This document shows, piece after piece, positions 59,249 through 64,000 of a stretch of DNA of 64,000 bases. Below the pieces are notes generated by a model, which made no database searches, was not told the DNA's origin, and worked only from the letters and a program-made list of their open reading frames with translations. Positions within the stretch are counted from its first letter, which is position 1; the number at the start of each line of letters is the position of its first letter. The stretch comes from Chrysaora quinquecirrha (Eukaryota; Cnidaria; Scyphozoa; Semaeostomeae; Pelagiidae), in the NCBI GenBank assembly GCA_014526335.1, contig JACTAT010000027.1, positions 4,893,770 through 4,957,769 on the forward strand, read 5' to 3'. A program made the position numbers and the translations under genes.

Positions 59249-61105
59249 ATGGCTCCAACGAAATTATTCAATCCAATGGCGGCAGTAAATCTGAGTGCTG
59301 AGCAGGAGAGGCTTGTGGAGTTAGTGGTCGGAGGTGTAAACGTCTTTTTTACCGGCAAGGCAGGGACAGGGAAAACTGTGGTAATTCGAGAGATCGTGAA
59401 AAAACTGACGGAGAATCAAACAATCGGAGAAGTATGTGTGACAGCAACGACAGGAATAGCTGCGACTCAGATTAAGGGTAGAACATTTCATTCCTGGGCA
59501 GGCATTGGCATCGGTACCGGTTCTCGTTACAAGCTTTTAAAGCAAGTGATATGCAGCGTAGATGCGGTAGCTCGTTGGAAACAATGCAAAACATTAATCG
59601 TTGATGAGATATCGATGCTTAATGAAGATATATTCGAAGCATTAGAATTTATTGCTAGGAAAGTGAGACAGAGTGAAAAGAAATTTGGCGGAATTCAGCT
59701 GGTTCTCTGCGGGGATTTTTACCAACTCCCCCCAGTTATTGACCTCTGTCAGTATGGTGAAGCCATGCCAGCAGATTGTCATGAGGCCTTCTGTTTCAAA
59801 TCTCCTCTGTGATCTGTTTGTATAGATGCCAACCTAAAACTCACCAAAGTTTATCGTCAAAGTGACCAAGAACTGCTATTATTATTGGACGAGGTGAGGA
59901 AGGGAGGTGAACTTTCCCCAATTGCCCATCATATATTAAGCAAGATAAAAACGAGAGATGCTCAGATTGCTTCTGATGCTGATACAGTGTTTTTTGTACC
60001 CGAAGAGAATAGATGTTGCGTCCAAAAAGAGATTCTCGAGAAACTGGAGGGTGACAAGCATATTTCCGTTGCAAAAGACACGGGCAGTGACAGTGAGAAA
60101 CTAAAGAAGTGTCCATATCCTGCAACCCTAGTATATAAGATTGGCGCCAGAGTGATGTTGTTGAAGAATATGCACTCATTAGGGCTAGCAAATGGCACCA
60201 TCGGCCTAGTTTTAGGAGTTGCAAATGGGAAACCAATTGTAAAGTTCAGGGAGCAGACGATAACAATCGATAAAAGTGTATGGGGAGTAACAAATGAAGA
60301 CGGCCTTTTAGTAGCATCACGCCGTCAGTTTCCTCTCGCTCTTGCTTGGGCTCTGAGTATCCACAAGAGTCAAGGACAAACTATCAAAAGCGTCGTGGTA
60401 AATTTGAGTGGAATATTTGCAATCGGTCAAGCGTATGTTGCTCTTTCTCGTGCATGTTCTCTTGAAGGCCTTTCGGTCCATCCCAATTGGGATTACAGCT
60501 TTCCAAAGTGACCGTCGTCAGTCACCGATTTTCAGAAAGACCTCTTGGCTATTGAGGAGTATGTGGACACTTCCAAAGTAAACCAAGACAGAAACGACAC
60601 GTTTGCAGAGGCACAAGGTAGTGACGAAGCGAAGAATTGCCATCAGGAATCCCCACGATTGTTGTTAGATCATGAATGGTCAGGTAGCCTTGCACTTCCT
60701 AGGTGTATCGACATTACAAACGATATTTTGGCCAAGTTCAGTTCATCAGATTGCAGGTCATCCAACTTTGCAGAGTTATCTAAGAGAATCGAGAAGGATG
60801 CTGTTGATTCTTCTCTTTTTGTAAAGTTTACAGCATACTGTTGGCAAAAGTTGGAAGAAATATATGTCTCAGTCGAGACAGCGACGATTGAGGATATAAG
60901 GATGGCCATGAATAAATCCAGCATTGAAGAGAAAACCAGGAAGTATTTGTCATTGCAGAGGAACAAAGAAATGACTGAGCGATGGCTTGCTGTACTCCAA
61001 ATTATGGGTATCGTAAGCATGGAAATCATGAAGCTGGAGATGGTGCATCGGACGTGGATGTTGGACCTCATTGCAGCCTTACGCAAGCATATGGCAGGTA
61101 AATAA
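59249..61105 (+). pseudogene. PIF1-family DNA helicase with C-terminal extension, two in-frame TGA
   Basis: ATG 59249 has a strong context (A at -3, G at +4). One frame runs 619 codons, broken only by TGA at 59810-59812 (codon 188) and 60509-60511 (codon 421). The helicase shows Walker A GKAGTGKT (36-43), TATTGIAA (65-72), Walker B LIVDEIS (116-122), GDFYQLPP (155-162), IHKSQGQT and YVALSRACSLEGL. PIF1 enzymes unwind DNA 5' to 3' with ATP. After codon 421 follows an unrecognised, mostly helical extension (WQKLEEIYVSVE, MTERWLAVLQIMG). It ends at a GTAAAT donor-like site (61098). The stops may be real lesions; the gene may also belong to a dispersed family of captured helicases. Confidence 0.8.
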
Positions 61106-61253
61106 TATATTTCATCCATAGAAAGACGTTATTCATATTCTTGATAAATGCAGAAATACAATTTGCTCACTTGTGATGCAAGTGCTGAGTATGTTGTGTG
61201 AGTATCTCCGTTTACATACTCTTTTCTATTTTGTAACGAATGATGTTAAGCAG

Positions 61254-61735
61254 TACTGTAACAAGCGAGAAGGCAGATGTCGCCTTGGAAGTCTACCTGA
61301 GCAAATCAGAACTTGCCAAAGTTAGATACTTGTCGGGTTGGACGATTTTTATAGAGCGAAGTGCATCATTTGCAGTCATTGACAGGAGCAATCGATCCAC
61401 GAATGCAAAACTTCAAAGGAAAGTACAAGAGAAATCCAAGACCCTCAAAGCAATCAACTCCCTCGTTATGTCACGAGATGAAGTTGTCCGAGTGACAGAA
61501 TTTCCTGAAACTCTGAATCACATTGAGTTTCACAACCGTGGTGCTCTCCTGCATGTGTCTGATGAGACCTTTTTGTTCTTCTCGAAGCTTGAGGCCAGTT
61601 GCAAGGAGAAGTTCACTGCCAGTATCATCGAGAAGTACCAAAGAGATGGTCTCAGGGTGGCAAGGGAGCTAGTTAGAGAGGACAACTCATTGAAGAATAC
61701 CTGGAAGAATCTCACGACAGGCAATGTAGATTTGG
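61254..61735 (+). CDS. Unrecognised exon downstream of the helicase
   Basis: Open frame after a CAG acceptor (61251-61253) to a donor GTACG at 61736, phase 1. It encodes STVTSEKADVALEVYLSKSE, LSGWTIFIERSASFAVIDRS, HIEFHNRGALLHVSDETFLF and a basic-acidic end. No domain is recognised. The intron to the next exon (61736-62280) has matching phase and GT/AG ends. The link upstream to 61097 is uncertain: the donor is phase 1 and the acceptor at 61253 is phase 2. A weaker acceptor after 61276 would fit the phase. Confidence 0.55.
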
Positions 61736-61770
61736 GTACGTTTTTTATACGTACTATTACTTCTAAAATA

Positions 61771-61933
61771 CAATAGGCTTATTCCAGACTTGCATATGCA
61801 ACTATATGCATATGCACCTCTTTAGTTAGCAATTTGTCTCCAATCATTTAATACAATAGGCTAATTCCAGACTTGCATATGCAACTAAATGCATATGCAA
61901 CTCTTTAGTTAGCAATTTGTCTCCAATTAGAAC
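61771..61933. repeat. 83-bp tandem duplication in an intron
   Basis: Two copies of a block starting CAATAGGCT, each with TTCCAGACTTGCATATGCAA and TTAGTTAGCAATTTGTCTCC, lie 83 bp apart (61771 and 61854). They differ at a few bases. Confidence 0.85.
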
Positions 61934-61974
61934 CGAAAACATGACAGAGTTAACGACAACGAATGAAGGTCAAT

Positions 61975-62070
61975 AAACATATTTTTCATTCTATATTTCT
62001 TATCATTATATTTCCATATATATATTCATATCTCCATATATATATTTATATATTTCTATAGTGTATATTT
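61975..62070. repeat. AT-rich simple repeat
   Basis: Runs of CCATATATATATT and TATATATTT form an AT-rich low-complexity stretch within the intron. Confidence 0.7.
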
Positions 62071-62280
62071 GAAGAAGGCACAACTACTCAAAGAAAGCAG
62101 GCTTCTCTGTGATCTTTTGCGCTTTTTCTAGTGGATGAAACTAGTCAGCACTGAAAGAAAATATAAAAGGCAAAAAACCAAATTAATGCCTGCTTTCTTC
62201 TACTAGTTAGGCCCTATTCAACGGTTCCCTGTAATTGTCTATATTTTTCTACTTTAAATGACTATAAATTCTCTCTACAG

Positions 62281-62455
62281 CAAGCGGTGTTAGCAAGAGA
62301 TTGTATGGAAGGCTACTCAAGCGATACCTAAACATGCCCTCTAAGGAGTTATTGAAGGCTGTGAAAAGGGATGTGACAACTGCGAAAAATCAAGCCTTAC
62401 GACAAGCTCTTCAAACGAAGCAGAAAAAGGGGAAGACCTCAGCAAGTCTAAAAAA
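62281..62455 (+). CDS. Lys-rich exon of the helicase-linked locus
   Basis: Starts after CTCTCTACAG in phase 1, matching the donor at 61736. It encodes ASGVSKRLYGRLLKRYLNMP, KELLKAVKRDVTTAKNQALR and a KQKKGKTSASLKK end. The frame then breaks in a run of seven A (62449-62455). One more A would join it to the next frame, so a real deletion or a homopolymer error both fit. Confidence 0.6.
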
Positions 62456-63115
62456 ATGCTTGATTCTACGGTTGGAGATGACTCTCCCGACAAGATAGTC
62501 AGTCACTTGAAGTTGCAAGCGCATGCTTATGAATGTCAAGACGCGTTTACTGGATTCACAAAAGGACAGCTTTGCTATCTATGCTTGGTATATGGTGTAG
62601 CATTCAAGAAGTCAAAGAAGAAGAAATTTATCTCCGCAAATTTAAAAGCACATCTACAAAGGGTAAACAAGATGACATATCCTCATTTGGCAACAAAAGC
62701 AGTGTGCGAAAGAGTTTTGAAGCTTTACAACGAAGGTAAGAACATAGACAAGGAGAGTCTCGGCGTCGTCATCGAATTTCCGGTTGTCACCATGGACGAA
62801 GAAGGCGATATAGGAAGCAGAGGAGAGGAAATTGCGCCTCGGATAGTGACGGAGGATAACTTGTTGTCTTCAGCTGTCAGCGAGCCAGTCGCAGTCAATC
62901 CTCGTAATGCTGCGTCTAACCGAATAAGAGCAAAGCCCTTCAAGCCAACAGAGGAACAGCAGCAGCGTTTAAATTCAGATAACGAACGCTTTTCAGGTAA
63001 GGTTCCTAAAACAATGCGGGATCAGAGAGCTCAAGAATTTGGAATTAACGAGGCACAAATCCGTCGCTGGTATAAAAACACAATGCACAAATATGATGTA
63101 GTCGTTAGTCGTTAG
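62456..63115 (+). CDS. SAP-like and homeodomain-like C-terminal part
   Basis: Open frame of 219 codons to TAG. The start is not meant as a real initiation site; it follows the A-run break. Codons about 34-68 (TKGQLCYLCLVYGVAFKKSK, then LKAHL) look SAP-like: short helices with a basic end. Codons 162-213 (FKPTEEQQQRLNSDN, then GINEAQIRRWYKNTMHKY) look like a homeodomain with a recognition helix Q-I-R-R-W-Y-K-N. An acidic linker lies between. DNA binding is a reasonable inference, but neither domain was confirmed. Confidence 0.5.
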   Translation: MLDSTVGDDSPDKIVSHLKLQAHAYECQDAFTGFTKGQLCYLCLVYGVAFKKSKKKKFISANLKAHLQRVNKMTYPHLATKAVCERVLKLYNEGKNIDKESLGVVIEFPVVTMDEEGDIGSRGEEIAPRIVTEDNLLSSAVSEPVAVNPRNAASNRIRAKPFKPTEEQQQRLNSDNERFSGKVPKTMRDQRAQEFGINEAQIRRWYKNTMHKYDVVVSR

Positions 63116-63555
63116 TTATTTACAGAGTTTAGTTATATACAAGGGTTTTTACTGTTATGCAGTCGCAACAGTCGTAAGATTTCATTAATTATGGTGCAAC
63201 AACTACTTTTCAAAATATCTAAACATTCATGAGAATCACTTCAGATTTGGTTCCATTACAAGCCTCAATTGTATCCTGAAGCCTTGCCACAATTCGCACT
63301 AGAAATCTTCAAGTGTTGCATCTGTGCAATGGCATTGATGTTAGTTGCTGTAGAAGATAATTTGATGTTATAATTTTGTTTATATATTGGTAAAGAAGAT
63401 GCCTTTGATGAGAGTGATGATATACATCAGGGTGGTCACGATAACACTGGGATCTTAGCCTAAAAAGTGCACAATTGTCAAATGAAACTGATGACACTAA
63501 TAACAGAAAACTATAATAACTCCCTACTTCAATCATAAATATCCAACATACATAC

Positions 63556-63854
63556 CATACTGCCATTCTGTAGGGTTGTTATTTTGGCCTTGCTGTGCAA
63601 AAAACAACTCAACATAATCTTGTGAAGTTCTTGATGCAATTATATGTGCACCAGGAAACAGTTCCAAAATAATTCTGCAATAACTTTGAAAGCCTTTGAC
63701 CATCGAGCGAATATCGAATCTCGTTTTCTGGGAGATAAGACGTCTTGTTTTCTCTGTGGCAGAAATGTCTGCCTGTGAATTGACTTCCACTTCCCAATCT
63801 GTAAAACATTGCAATGCCGCTTCGCTTTCGATGAAACGGGAATCATCTAGACTC
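63556..63854 (-). CDS. Exon of a P-element/THAP9-like transposase
   Basis: Minus-strand exon with acceptor CTGTTTGTAG and donor GTATGTATG. It encodes CFTDWEVEVNSQADISATEK, then RRLISQKTRFDIRSMVKGF, then SRTSQDYVELFFAQQGQNN and NPTEWQYGMY. The pattern QD-x-x-E-x-FF-x-x-Q-G...NPT-x-x-Q is that of the C-terminal part of P-element/THAP9-like transposases. Neighbouring exons were not found in the window, so whether the gene is intact is unknown. Confidence 0.5.
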
Positions 63855-64000
63855 CTACAAACAGATTTTAGGAATGTAAGATGTTGCATGATAATATTTT
63901 GGAAACAAAGCTAGCTATCCTAAAAATGAATCACGTGTAATCGCTCAGCCCAGTTATGAAAGCTCTTTGCTATGCTGTTTTGAACACAGTGAGAACAGTG

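Noticed and set aside
59249..61105. TGA recoded as an amino acid (variant code or selenocysteine)
   Set aside because: Stops of all three kinds interrupt other remnants here, TGG stands at the matching place in the inverted copy, and I saw no SECIS-like element.
62342..62420. A Cys-rich GCEKGCDNC reading that recalls a RecQ zinc-binding motif
   Set aside because: It lies in a frame with a stop at 62342. The frame dictated by the upstream splice phase reads a Lys-rich sequence instead, so the motif is probably chance.
1..64000. tRNA or rRNA genes
   Set aside because: I looked for cloverleaf-type boxes and rRNA-like conserved words and saw none. A tRNAscan or Rfam run would be decisive.

Overview
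The window looks like one contig of an animal genome. It is AT-rich, has canonical GT/AG introns, and is dominated by repeats and transposons. The mix (Gypsy and Bel/Pao LTR elements, CR1/L2-type LINEs, a Polinton, several Tc1/mariner families, a P-element/THAP9-like exon and a multi-exon RNase H-like gene family that I associate with corals and anemones) suggests a marine invertebrate, most likely a cnidarian. The species cannot be named from sequence alone.

Layout. 1-1.72 kb: 3' half of a decayed Ty3/Gypsy element ending in PPT and LTR. 2.0-4.8 kb: PHD-finger-like ORF1 remnant, a decayed Tc1/mariner transposase and a LINE RT fragment, the last two on the minus strand. 4.9-7.2 kb: Polinton/Maverick remnant (packaging ATPase end, chromodomain integrase, capsid-type remnant). 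7.2-8.85 kb: 171-bp satellite built as a dimer of two related ~85-bp halves. 8.9-9.9 kb: a MITE-like inverted-repeat element and a long foldback. 11.2-18.5 kb: minus-strand multi-exon gene with five recognisable exons, three of its introns with matching phases over long stretches, but a broken first exon. Its 3.5-kb intron holds two copies of a 287-bp MITE and a Tc1-like DD34E transposase gene. 18.6-18.8 kb: degenerate telomere-like tract.

20.5-56.9 kb: a large ~123-bp satellite array (about 200 units) with higher-order repeats (three-unit ~370 bp and fifteen-unit 1,839 bp). It is interrupted by a 5'-truncated LINE (21.27-24.63 kb) and a young Bel/Pao retrotransposon (45.52-51.35 kb, 261/260-bp LTRs, 5-bp target duplication). 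The array ends at a mariner-type MITE (56.28-56.89 kb) inserted in its last unit.

58.4-63.1 kb: the most interesting locus. A PIF1-family helicase with a strong Kozak start, TATA box and CRE-like site is followed in the same frame by an unrecognised extension. Further exons end in a SAP-like and a homeodomain-like segment. The helicase frame is cut by two in-frame TGA codons. A divergent inverted copy 0.6-1.5 kb upstream still carries TGG at the first of these positions. 63.5-63.9 kb: one minus-strand exon of a P-element/THAP9-like transposase.

Most coding regions here are selfish elements at different stages of decay. Only the 11-18 kb gene and the PIF1 locus look like spliced genes, and both carry lesions in this assembly.
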